NCBI GenBank assembly: GCA_026397965.1
Contig: JAPLTU010000062.1
Coordinates: forward strand, 1 to 40,501
Source: Verrucomicrobiota bacterium
GTDB taxonomy: Bacteria > Verrucomicrobiota > Verrucomicrobiia > Opitutales > UBA953
DNA length: 40,501 nt
Direction of reading: 5' to 3'
Shown here: piece after piece, positions 33,301-40,501 of the stretch
Position numbering within the stretch: the stretch's first letter is position 1
How the letters are laid out: every line of letters starts with the position of its first letter
Notes under the pieces: model-generated
Databases searched by the model: none
The model's input: only the letters and a program-made list of their open reading frames with translations
Told to the model about the DNA's origin: nothing
Made by a program: the position numbers and the translations under genes

Positions 33301-34419
33301 ATGGCCAACCAAAAAAAGCCCAAGAAGCCTAAGCCCACGCGCAAAGGGTCGCGTCCCCAAGCGCGCACCGTCAAGGCGTTGAAGCGTAAAGACAAACCAG
33401 CGCCGCATATACCCTATGCCGCCCGGCCCGCAAAAGCACCGATTGAAGAAAATCGCCCCGACGAAATCGTCACCACCCGCGTCCCGGAAGAAGTCGAAGC
33501 CGCGCGGGCGGATAAGATCGTCTCGACGCTACTGGACGGGGTCAGTCGTTCGCGGGTGCAAAAAGCCCTCGACCTTGGGATGGTCAAGGTCAACAGCGTC
33601 GCCGCCGACCGTCGCACGATCATCAAACCTGGCGACCATATCGAAGTCGCCCTCCCCTCCCCGGGCGAGCCAACCGCTCGCCCCGTCAAGATGGCCCTCG
33701 AAGTTCTTTTCGAAGACGCTCACCTGATTGCGATCAACAAACCCGCCGGTCTGCTCACGCACCCCGTGCAGGGTTCTGATGAAGTTTCCGTCGTGCACGG
33801 TCTCCTCCATTACACCAAAGGAAAACTGGCTCCAGCCGGGGGCGCGCCGCGTCCCGGCGTCGTCCATCGCCTCGACCGTGAAACCTCGGGCGTGATCGTC
33901 CTGGCCAAGACCGACAAAGCCTACCACGCCCTCGTTGCGCAATTCGCCCAACGGACGGCTCAGAAAGAATACCTCGCTCTGGTCGACAAAGCACCTCGCC
34001 TGCTTTCGGGTATCATCCAAGCCAAGATTGATCGTCACCGCACCGTGCGCGTCCGCATGGCCGTCCGCGAAGACGGACGCGATGCCGTGACCGAATGGCG
34101 CGTCGAAGAAAAATATGCCACCGATGCGGCGCTCGTCCGGGCCTTCCCGCACACTGGCCGCACCCACCAGATCCGCGTGCACTTGGCACACCTCGGTCAC
34201 GCTATCCTCGGCGATCGGACCTATGGCAAATTTGATATCCCGACCTATACCGGTTGGCCTATGTCACGCGTCATGCTTCACGCCCACCGCCTAACCTTGA
34301 CGCACCCGCAGACCGGCAAGCCAATCACGATTTCGGTTGAGCCGCCGGAAGACTTCAAAGAGCTTCAAGAGTGGCTAGCCAAGAAGTTCGGGCGTAAGGC
34401 CTACCTGCTGCCCGCCTAA
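33301..34419 (+). CDS. RluA/RluD-family pseudouridine synthase
   Basis: 372 residues. The N-terminal ~50 residues are very basic (many Lys/Arg/Pro) and probably bind RNA. An S4 RNA-binding domain follows (about 66-118, DKIVSTLLDGVSRSRVQKALDLGMVKVNS). The catalytic domain has Asp192 in VVHRLDRETSGVIVLAKT and the RTHQIRVHLAHLGHAILGDRTYG block. It isomerises uridine to pseudouridine in rRNA (RluD type, helix 69) or tRNA. The exact site cannot be read. It follows the aminopeptidase gene by one base. Confidence 0.95.
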   Translation: MANQKKPKKPKPTRKGSRPQARTVKALKRKDKPAPHIPYAARPAKAPIEENRPDEIVTTRVPEEVEAARADKIVSTLLDGVSRSRVQKALDLGMVKVNSVAADRRTIIKPGDHIEVALPSPGEPTARPVKMALEVLFEDAHLIAINKPAGLLTHPVQGSDEVSVVHGLLHYTKGKLAPAGGAPRPGVVHRLDRETSGVIVLAKTDKAYHALVAQFAQRTAQKEYLALVDKAPRLLSGIIQAKIDRHRTVRVRMAVREDGRDAVTEWRVEEKYATDAALVRAFPHTGRTHQIRVHLAHLGHAILGDRTYGKFDIPTYTGWPMSRVMLHAHRLTLTHPQTGKPITISVEPPEDFKELQEWLAKKFGRKAYLLPA

Positions 34420-34434
34420 GGCCTCGGAAGACCC

Positions 34435-35856
34435 TTAGAAGCCTTTGTCGCCCGGCTTAGGGAGCTTCTTGGGGGCTACCCATTCACCAGACACGATGGT
34501 CTTGGCCGTGAGGGGGTCGGCGTCGCCATCAGCTTTCATCTCTTCGCCTAGTTTCGCGAGCATGGCCTTGACCCGTTCTGCCTGCTCCGGCGCCGCCGCC
34601 AGGTCATTGAGTTCATGCGGATCGGCCTGTAGATCAAAGAGCTGGGTCCGATTAATATGTGGGTAGCGGATTAATTTCCATCGGCCGTCGTTCAGCGCCT
34701 TCTGGAGTGACTTGTAACCGAATATCAAGAACGGGCGGGCGGGCTGGGACGGATTCTTAAGGACGGCTGAGAACTCGCCGCCCTGGGAATCCTTCGGAGC
34801 CGTCACACCACAGAGTTTTCCGAGCGTGGGCATGACGTCGTAAAGGTAGCACATCGCCGTGGTCCGCTGGTCGATTGCAATACCTGGTCCGGCGAAAATC
34901 AGCGGCACCCGCATCGAGTGCTCATACAGATTCTGCTTGCCGATAAGGCCATGCGAACCACGGGCCACCCCAGAGTCGGCGGAGTAGACGACGATAGTAT
35001 TGGCGGCGAAGGGCGAGGCGTCGACGGCGTCAAGAATGCGGCCCACCTGACCATCCAAGAAACTGATATAACGATAATATTCTGACAGCATTTCCTGCAC
35101 GGCTTCCGGGGTGCGGGGCCACTTTAGCAGCTGTTCGTCACGCACGACCATTTCGCCGTTATTGAAAGGGTGCTGCGGCAGGAAGTTAGGCGGTAACGGA
35201 ATCGACGCCGGGTCATATTTCACAGGGTAACCTTCAGGCACGATGTGCGGATCATGCGGACCATCGAAAGCCAGGTAACTGAAGAAGGGCTTCGAACCAT
35301 CCTGGGACTTCAAGAATGCGAGCGTCTCATCCGTCGCCTCTTCGCAAAGATGCTTCGGCGAAATCTTCGCAGGGGTTAGCTTGCCGGTCGGCAGCATGTC
35401 GCTGGTCGGCGCTTTCAAAGGGTTAGCCATACCGCCGACAAAGAGCGCCTTGGCCTGCTGGAAGGACTTGGGGATGGAAGGCGGGCCGTTGTGCCACTTG
35501 CCGGCGGTGAAGGTAGCGTAACCAGCCTCGCCGAAGGCATGGGGCCAGGTCTCATGCTTCATGAGTTTCTCGTCGATATTGGCCAGCGAACGAGCGGAAA
35601 GGAGCATGGCGCGCGAGGGCACGCAGGTAGCCCCACCATTGCCGCCCTGCATGTAAGCGTGCGTAAAAGAAACGCCGCGTTTGATCAGCCGATCCAAATT
35701 CGGCGTCTTGATGACGGCATTGCCTAAGGCAGCGATGGTATCTGCCCTCTGGTCGTCGGCAAAGATGAAGACGACATTCGGCGGAACGGGTGAGGCGGCT
35801 CGCAAAGAACTCAGCGTTAAAAACCAAAGTAAAAACATCACTCGTGGGAATCGCAT
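34435..35856 (-). CDS. Secreted type I sulfatase
   Basis: 473 residues. MRFPRVMFLLWFLTLSSLRAAS is a signal peptide. The metal site begins NVVFIFADDQRAD. The formylglycine motif is CVPSR with Cys78, a Cys-type site needing a formylglycine-generating or anaerobic maturase not seen here. TAGKWHNG, AFDGPHDPH and VYSADSGVARGSHGLIGKQNLYEHSMRVPLI are the remaining catalytic blocks. It probably removes sulfate from glycans, in line with the many sulfatases of Verrucomicrobiota from algal environments. The target sugar is unknown. It is convergent with the pseudouridine synthase gene, 15 bases apart. Confidence 0.94.
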   Translation of the reverse strand: MRFPRVMFLLWFLTLSSLRAASPVPPNVVFIFADDQRADTIAALGNAVIKTPNLDRLIKRGVSFTHAYMQGGNGGATCVPSRAMLLSARSLANIDEKLMKHETWPHAFGEAGYATFTAGKWHNGPPSIPKSFQQAKALFVGGMANPLKAPTSDMLPTGKLTPAKISPKHLCEEATDETLAFLKSQDGSKPFFSYLAFDGPHDPHIVPEGYPVKYDPASIPLPPNFLPQHPFNNGEMVVRDEQLLKWPRTPEAVQEMLSEYYRYISFLDGQVGRILDAVDASPFAANTIVVYSADSGVARGSHGLIGKQNLYEHSMRVPLIFAGPGIAIDQRTTAMCYLYDVMPTLGKLCGVTAPKDSQGGEFSAVLKNPSQPARPFLIFGYKSLQKALNDGRWKLIRYPHINRTQLFDLQADPHELNDLAAAPEQAERVKAMLAKLGEEMKADGDADPLTAKTIVSGEWVAPKKLPKPGDKGF

Positions 35857-35913
35857 AAGGAAAGGGGTAAGCCAGATATAGGTTACTTGTGGGTTTTGTA
35901 CACCAGCACTTGG

Positions 35914-36831
35914 TCAATCAATCCGGCCGTGATGCCCATCCTGCTTGCGGTGTTCGGGAGCATCAGGCTCGACATGGACCAAGACGGCCACGACCTCAGG
36001 GTGCAGCCTTAAGATGTTCGATTTGACCTGACCGGCGATCGCATGACCTTCGGCAACCGTTGCCGTCTCTGCAACCTGCAGGTGGAAATCGACTTCAAAA
36101 CGATCGCCCAGACGACGGGCCCGGAAGGCATGAAATCCTTTGGCGCCCGGCACTTCTAAAATATGCTCACTCAAGTCCTTCAGCACCGTCGCCGCGGGAG
36201 CGGTATCGATGAGGTCATCACAAGCTCCCTTGAACAGTCGGATACCCTCAGAGCCCAACCAACCTGCGAGCACTAAGCCGACGACCTTATCCACTGCGAC
36301 CCAGGCGGGGTAGACATTGGCAATCAGCACGGCGATCAGTGCGAGCAATGAAGCGACGGCGTCTGCCCGATGATCGGTCGCACTCGCCATGAGCAACCGC
36401 GATCCGAGACGTTCCGCCTGCCGCCGGGCATAGCGGTAAAATCCTTCCTTTAAAAGCAGCGCGATACCGGCGACCCAGGCGGCCGCCAAGCCCGGAGGCT
36501 GGGTTGCTTCTCCGTGCATCAATCCGTGCAAGGAAGTCCAAGCCAGGCCGACACAGAAAATAATGACCATCCCAGAAATAAAGAATGTCGCGAGGGTCGA
36601 GAAGCGATGGTGGCCGTAGGGATGATCGTCATCCTTAGGTAAGTGTGCGAAGCGCAGGCCGATGAAGGCTGCGATGTCGCTGGCGATATCGACCAACGAG
36701 TGGATACCATCAGCCAGCAGAGCCTGCGAGGACGCCAAGAAGCCTACCGTAAGCTTGGAAACGGCCAGCAATAGATTCACCCCGAAACTCCAGAGGGTCG
36801 TACGCGTGCCTTCTCGTTGCAGGTCGCTCAT
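35914..36831 (-). CDS. Cation diffusion facilitator (CDF) family metal transporter
   Basis: 305 residues with about six membrane helices in the first 200. The metal site is formed by LLADGIHSLVD (His44, Asp48) and the second pair in SATDHRADAVAS. The cytoplasmic C-terminal domain (GFHAFRARRLGDRFEVDFHLQV) is the ferredoxin-like fold that dimerises CDF proteins. It exports Zn, Mn, Fe or Co by proton exchange; the metal cannot be told. The His-rich tail (EHRKQDGHHGRID) may sense metal. It starts one base after the stop of the preceding gene. Confidence 0.92.
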   Translation of the reverse strand: MSDLQREGTRTTLWSFGVNLLLAVSKLTVGFLASSQALLADGIHSLVDIASDIAAFIGLRFAHLPKDDDHPYGHHRFSTLATFFISGMVIIFCVGLAWTSLHGLMHGEATQPPGLAAAWVAGIALLLKEGFYRYARRQAERLGSRLLMASATDHRADAVASLLALIAVLIANVYPAWVAVDKVVGLVLAGWLGSEGIRLFKGACDDLIDTAPAATVLKDLSEHILEVPGAKGFHAFRARRLGDRFEVDFHLQVAETATVAEGHAIAGQVKSNILRLHPEVVAVLVHVEPDAPEHRKQDGHHGRID

Positions 36832-36832
36832 A

Positions 36833-37480
36833 TCATTGCTTACTGTTGGCTTTGATTAAGTCGGCCTCGGCCTTCCAATCGATCCGTATAAGTTCGGCCG
36901 AAGCCACGGCAGCATGCTGGTTTAATTCGCGGACAAGTTTCGGCAAATTTCCCCACGGTGCGCCTGCGGTAAGGTGTTGCCATTTCGTCAAATTAAGCAC
37001 GGCCTGATCGGTCTTCCCCGCCACCATCACGGCGATGTCGCCCGAAGGAAGTATGATTTCCGCTGGCTGATGCCCGGGCTTGAGGCGAAGCGTGATGCGG
37101 TCGGCATAGACAAAATCATAACCGATGACCGGACCCGCTTCCGCTAACGGGGTACCGGCGGCGTAGGTCTCCGTGATCCAAAGGTATTCCTCGGGCAATT
37201 CACGTCCGTCCGAACCGTAGCGACGACGACCTCCGGTCACGACGGACCGGAGTTGCGAACCATCGGCTTGTAATGTCACGGATTCGTACTTCACGTAATG
37301 ACCATAGAACCCCTTCTGGGTCACGGCATAGTCGTACATCATCCCAGGCAAGTTAAGCGACTCGCGCACCCGCCGGTGCTGCTCCTTGGCTGGATTGCCT
37401 TTGTTATTAAGCCCCCAAAGAATACCCACGCCGAGCAGAGCTCCGACCAGAAAGAGGATAAAACGTTCACGCTGTCCCAT
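36833..37480 (-). CDS. Membrane-anchored protein of unknown function next to the CDF transporter
   Basis: 215 residues from ATG 37480 (MGQRERFILFLVGALLGVGILWGLNN). The 15 residues before it in the open frame are Arg-rich and not a signal. One N-terminal membrane helix anchors a soluble domain. This domain has beta-rich stretches (FYGHYVKYESVTLQADGSQLRSVVTGGRRRYGSD, ITLRLKPGHQPAEIILPSGDIAVMVAG). No family recognised. Its stop is one base from the CDF start, so it is likely co-expressed with the transporter, but a metal role is only suggested by that. Confidence 0.7.
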   Translation of the reverse strand: MGQRERFILFLVGALLGVGILWGLNNKGNPAKEQHRRVRESLNLPGMMYDYAVTQKGFYGHYVKYESVTLQADGSQLRSVVTGGRRRYGSDGRELPEEYLWITETYAAGTPLAEAGPVIGYDFVYADRITLRLKPGHQPAEIILPSGDIAVMVAGKTDQAVLNLTKWQHLTAGAPWGNLPKLVRELNQHAAVASAELIRIDWKAEADLIKANSKQ

Positions 37481-37590
37481 GCGGGCATCTTCACTCCTCT
37501 CGGCTCTTCGGCAAGGACAAGACACTTGAGCGCCCGCAAAGTCCTGCCTTTGGCGTTGGAAACTCCCCGAAGGTCGTCAAAATCAAGGCC

Positions 37591-38004
37591 ATGATTCAGG
37601 CTACCGTCGAAACCCGCGTCCGCTTTGCCGAAACGGATGCTATGGGCGTCACTTATCACGGGAACTATCTCCCTTGGTTTGAAATGGCCCGCGTAGCGCT
37701 CCTCGACCAACTGGGTTGCCCTTATCGCGAACTTGAAAAAGCCGGCTTCTTCCTCCCCGTGCTGGAAGCCGGCTTAACCTACCACCACCCATCGCATTTT
37801 GACGACCGCGTCCGCATCACCGTCACCTTGGCGGAAAAGCCCAAAGCCCGCTTACGCTTAACCTACAAAGTGGAACGCAACCATGAGTTGCTCGTCGAGG
37901 GCTTCACTGTCCACGCCTTCGTGACGCGCGAAGACTTTAAAGCGATTCGCCCACCGGAAGCCGTTGAGCTCGCCCTGCAACGCGTCTTCGGTCCCTCGGT
38001 CTAA
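37591..38004 (+). CDS. YbgC/FadM-type acyl-CoA thioesterase
   Basis: Hotdog-fold thioesterase, 137 residues. The signature RVRFAETDAMGVTYHGNYLPWFEMAR carries the catalytic Asp16 and the YxxxFE motif. LTYHHPSHFDDRVRITVTL and the beta-bulge TYKVERNHELLVEGFTVHAFV are typical. It cleaves short or hydroxybenzoyl-type acyl-CoA. It is near the Tol-Pal type ybgC in sequence style but no tol or pal gene is here. A metallo-hydrolase gene follows after four bases. Confidence 0.93.
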   Translation: MIQATVETRVRFAETDAMGVTYHGNYLPWFEMARVALLDQLGCPYRELEKAGFFLPVLEAGLTYHHPSHFDDRVRITVTLAEKPKARLRLTYKVERNHELLVEGFTVHAFVTREDFKAIRPPEAVELALQRVFGPSV

Positions 38005-38008
38005 TCTT

Positions 38009-38659
38009 ATGAATATCAGCGCCGCCCCGTTGGGGCCGTTCGAAACCAATGCCTACTTAATCGTCTCCGACGATGGTAAGACCTGCGGCGTCGTCGACGC
38101 CCCCAAGGGCGCGGGAGCCGCCCTTTTGGTTGAAATCAAGACGCGTGGCCTTAAATTGACCCATCTGCTCATTACCCATGGGCACTGGGATCACATGTGC
38201 GAAGCTCATCTTTTCGCCGCCGCTGGCGCGCAAGTCATCGCTCACCGCGACGATCAGCAACTCATCGAGAACATTGAAGCCTATAAGGACCGCTACCAAT
38301 CGATGATCCCTTGGCTCACAGATGATGATTTTTGTTCGGTCAAAGTCGACCGCTGGGTCACGGAAGGCGACACGCTCGAGGCCTGTGGTTTTAACTTCGA
38401 AATCCGTCACGTACCCGGCCATTGCCCGGGCAGCATTCTTTTCTATGCCGCCCAAGAAAAGGTGGCCTTTACGGGCGATGCAATCTTTGCCGGATCTGTC
38501 GGAAGGACTGACCTGCCGAACGGTAACTGGAACCAATTACTGGAAGCCATCCGTCAGCGCATCTACACCCTGCCTGATGACACCATACTTCTTCCAGGAC
38601 ATGGCGGCCAGACCACGGTCGGCGTCGAGAAGAAGACTAACCCGTACGCCAAACCTTAA
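38009..38659 (+). CDS. MBL-fold metallo-hydrolase, glyoxalase II-like
   Basis: 216 residues from ATG 38009; upstream in-frame codons to 37964 overlap the thioesterase. The metallo-beta-lactamase motif is LLITHGHWDHMCEAHLF (THxHxDH, His57 to His62). The later ligands are His in HVPGHCPGSILF, Asp in FTGDAIFAGSVGRTDLP and His in LLPGHGGQTTVG. This set matches the short glyoxalase II-like family (YcbL type) that hydrolyses thioesters. Cytoplasmic. The substrate is not fixed by the sequence. It is co-directional with the thioesterase and the following unknown gene (nine bases). Confidence 0.93.
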   Translation: MNISAAPLGPFETNAYLIVSDDGKTCGVVDAPKGAGAALLVEIKTRGLKLTHLLITHGHWDHMCEAHLFAAAGAQVIAHRDDQQLIENIEAYKDRYQSMIPWLTDDDFCSVKVDRWVTEGDTLEACGFNFEIRHVPGHCPGSILFYAAQEKVAFTGDAIFAGSVGRTDLPNGNWNQLLEAIRQRIYTLPDDTILLPGHGGQTTVGVEKKTNPYAKP

Positions 38660-38668
38660 TCCGTCGAA

Positions 38669-39184
38669 GTGACGCCCTCGCCCTGTCCTTTCCTACCCAC
38701 CTGTGGGCGTGAACTCTCCTGGCGAAATCTTGCGGAATTGCGCGCAGATCAAGGGCCGGAACTTTATCTGCTTTGCCTCACTTACGCGCAACAACTCTGG
38801 CTCGACGATCTCCCCGCCCGAGCCCTGCTCGCGGTTGATCGCGCGCTCTACTGCGACATCCCCGAGCAGGCCGAAGTTTTAATCGACTACCCTCTGCCCT
38901 ATGCGACGATCGGCTGGATGGTTAGCGAGCCGACGGAAGCCTTTACGGGTAACGCTCGCATTCACTACCAGCACTTGGCGGACCGCGTGCGCGGCGAACG
39001 CGCTGAAACCAAGAAATGGCGTGCCTGGGCGGCTTGGGCTATCGTCAGAAAACGACGTCCAGAGTTAGCCAATGACCCACTGCATGCCGTCGACGAACCG
39101 ACGATTGAGATGATTCAAGCGGGGCTCAGGGACTACGGACTGCCCAATGAAGCGGCAGTCTGGACCAAGGCCTTATCCGATTAA
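38669..39184 (+). CDS. Conserved-looking protein of unknown function
   Basis: 171 residues, GTG start (Met-Thr-Pro-Ser-Pro-Cys). The first half is helical with many Leu and Ala (LYLLCLTYAQQLWLDDLPARALLAVDRAL), in a TPR-like manner. The second half contains EAFTGNARIHYQHLADRVRG and a Trp-rich KKWRAWAAWAIVRKRRPEL. I do not recognise a named family, although I have the impression that similar proteins occur in other Opitutia. It is cytoplasmic and third in a short operon after the MBL-fold gene. It meets the next gene stop to stop with no spacing. Confidence 0.75.
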   Translation: MTPSPCPFLPTCGRELSWRNLAELRADQGPELYLLCLTYAQQLWLDDLPARALLAVDRALYCDIPEQAEVLIDYPLPYATIGWMVSEPTEAFTGNARIHYQHLADRVRGERAETKKWRAWAAWAIVRKRRPELANDPLHAVDEPTIEMIQAGLRDYGLPNEAAVWTKALSD

Positions 39185-39895
39185 CTACCGAACAATATCA
39201 GCGGTGATCGTCACCTCGACTCCACCCATTCCGACCACTTTAGTGGCTTCGCCTGGCTTGACCGTGATGACCGTATTGATGTCCGTTATGGAGGCGGATA
39301 CGACCGACTTGTGCAGGGGCAATTCTTGACGGGCACTCCCTTGAGTCAGGATCAGGATTTCTTTTTCCTTATCGTAGGATTCAAGCTTCCAACCGTCGAT
39401 TGTGCGACGCAACGGGACCCAACGACGGACGCCCTTCGAATCTTCCAAAGAAAATAAGCCATCGGCCGCCAAGGCGGAATGGAAAATCGGGAGGCCTTCG
39501 TGGGCGACCGGCGAGCCATCCTTGCGTGGTTTCTTTTCTTTCTTATCTGACTTATCGGATAACGCACTCGTTTCGGATTTGTTATTAAGTACGATATGCA
39601 ACGCCAAGGTGATTTCGCCCGTGGCCACATTAACCGTCGGGGTGACCGTCATCTCCATCGCATTGTCGACCTTACCGTTGGCATCAGGTTTTCCGGCGAC
39701 GATGACACGGGCCTCGGAACCCGAAGCGGCCGTAATCGTCGGCGTACTTAGCACATCGGTCTTGCCGGTCGTCTTTGGATGCGAAATGACCGTGCGAACC
39801 CGCACCGAAGGATTGGGCACGACGGGAGGCGTCTGCGCCGCAAGAAAAGGGGTCATCGCCGTCAGCGCAGCGAGAAAAATAGGGCGAAGGGCCAT
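39185..39895 (-). CDS. Secreted protein with secretin-like strand pattern, function unknown
   Basis: 236 residues. MALRPIFLAALTAMTPFLAAQ is a signal peptide. The mature N-terminal half (VLSTPTITAASGSEARVIVAGK to VTPTVNVATGEITLALHIVL) resembles the secretin beta-domain pattern (S-P-x-V-T-x-x-x-G-x-x-A-x-I-x-V-G). It is far too short for a secretin and lacks its N-domains. A Lys/Ser-rich linker (ALSDKSDKKEKKPRKDG) separates a second domain (VRRWVPLRRTIDGWKLESYD to VEVTITADIV). No other secretion-system genes are near. A periplasmic location is likely. The assignment is by pattern only. Confidence 0.65.
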   Translation of the reverse strand: MALRPIFLAALTAMTPFLAAQTPPVVPNPSVRVRTVISHPKTTGKTDVLSTPTITAASGSEARVIVAGKPDANGKVDNAMEMTVTPTVNVATGEITLALHIVLNNKSETSALSDKSDKKEKKPRKDGSPVAHEGLPIFHSALAADGLFSLEDSKGVRRWVPLRRTIDGWKLESYDKEKEILILTQGSARQELPLHKSVVSASITDINTVITVKPGEATKVVGMGGVEVTITADIVR

Positions 39896-39973
39896 GGGGT
39901 AAGGTCTACGAGGTTATACACCAAAAGCGGGTGAAAGTTTCAATCCAGCCCAAATGGCGGACGGAAATCCGAC

Positions 39974-40501
39974 TTAACTTTTGAAACGCTTGAAAATCAG
40001 CGAGGCGTTATGTCCGCCAAAACCGAGGTTGTTCGAGATCGCCACGTCCACCTTACGGACCTTGGCCACATTCGGAGTATAATCCAAATCGCAATCGGGG
40101 TCTGGATTCTCGTAATTGATGGTCGGAGGGATGATGCCGTGGTGAATCGCCAGGCAGCAAGCCGCAGCCTCGACGCCACCGGCAGCACCCAACAAGTGAC
40201 CGGTCATCGACTTGGTCGAAGAAATTGAGATTTGGCGGGCGGCTTCACCGAAGACGCGCTTGATCGCAAGCGTCTCGCAACGGTCGTTGATCGAAGTCGA
40301 AGTGCCATGGGCATTGATGTAGCCCACTTCGGATTTCTCAATGCCGGCTTCGGCCAAGGCGCGATTGAGGCAGAGGGCCAAGCCCTTGCCTTCTTGGTCC
40401 TGGCCGGTGATGTGATAAGCGTCGCACGTGGCGCCATAACCGACGAGTTCGCAATAGATGCGGGCACCACGGGCTTGGGCATGCTCAAGCGCCTCGATGA
40501 C
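39974..40501 (-). CDS. fabF: 3-oxoacyl-ACP synthase II (FabF), C-terminal part (5' end outside window)
   Basis: Condensing enzyme of fatty-acid elongation. The visible ~175 residues start at [31 protein letters not shown] and carry the two catalytic His: [11 protein letters not shown] (the first His) and [11 protein letters not shown] (the second). The conserved Lys is in [19 protein letters not shown]. The nucleophilic Cys lies upstream of the window. The frame runs open to the window edge. FabF is favoured over FabB by the TSIND/GFGGHN pattern. Confidence 0.95.
   Translation of the reverse strand, partial: VIEALEHAQARGARIYCELVGYGATCDAYHITGQDQEGKGLALCLNRALAEAGIEKSEVGYINAHGTSTSINDRCETLAIKRVFGEAARQISISSTKSMTGHLLGAAGGVEAAACCLAIHHGIIPPTINYENPDPDCDLDYTPNVAKVRKVDVAISNNLGFGGHNASLIFKRFKS

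Overview
The window reads as chromosome of a Gram-negative bacterium of the Verrucomicrobiota, most likely class Opitutia. This placement is inferred from gene content, not from a marker-gene tree. The supports are an LpxC-FabZ fusion next to lpxA, a PVC-type secreted dehydrogenase/cytochrome c protein of about 975 residues, a secreted Cys-type sulfatase, many secreted proteins of unknown function, and start codons that mostly lack a Shine-Dalgarno sequence. Nearly all of the window is coding. I see no insertion sequence, prophage, CRISPR array or integrase.

Layout. 1-1227 is the 3' part of leuS, closed by a bidirectional terminator. 1295-8171 is a hexuronate catabolic region: an ExuT-like MFS carrier diverges from a five-gene operon (SerA-like 2-hydroxyacid dehydrogenase, Ldh2-family dehydrogenase, KdgK-like kinase, UxuB-like SDR, UxaC). 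Together they take up D-glucuronate and carry it through fructuronate to mannonate; KdgK acts later, on 2-keto-3-deoxygluconate. The dehydratase UxuA and the aldolase Eda are not here. 8260-9347 holds two tandem secreted thioredoxin-fold paralogues without CxxC. 9350-14260 is a tight minus-strand operon: trpG/pabA, nrdR, an unknown gene, a HIT protein, tsaB, alr, and a MurI-like racemase that carries a signal peptide.

14658-16777 is the outer-membrane lipid A pair lpxC-fabZ and lpxA. 16826-20823 holds secreted proteins: a dienelactone hydrolase with an in-frame TGA near its end, an FN3-glucoamylase-like hydrolase, a class C beta-lactamase-like protein and a small lipoprotein. 20879-24693 (minus) has deoA with an altered active-site loop, ribD and a DEAD-box helicase. 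tRNA-His follows, then two unknown proteins, the PVC cytochrome protein and groEL/groES.

31718-40501 holds a TPR protein, an M29 aminopeptidase, an RluA-family pseudouridine synthase, a sulfatase, a CDF metal transporter, a YbgC-like thioesterase, an MBL-fold hydrolase, several unknowns and the 3' part of fabF, which is cut by the window edge.

I found no clearly new multi-gene defence or biosynthetic system. The most unusual items are the exported glutamate-racemase-like protein coupled to alr, the in-frame TGA at an apparently conserved Trp codon of the dienelactone hydrolase, the rewritten nucleoside/phosphate loop of DeoA, the paired CxxC-less thioredoxin-like proteins behind an inverted repeat, and the near absence of Shine-Dalgarno sites.
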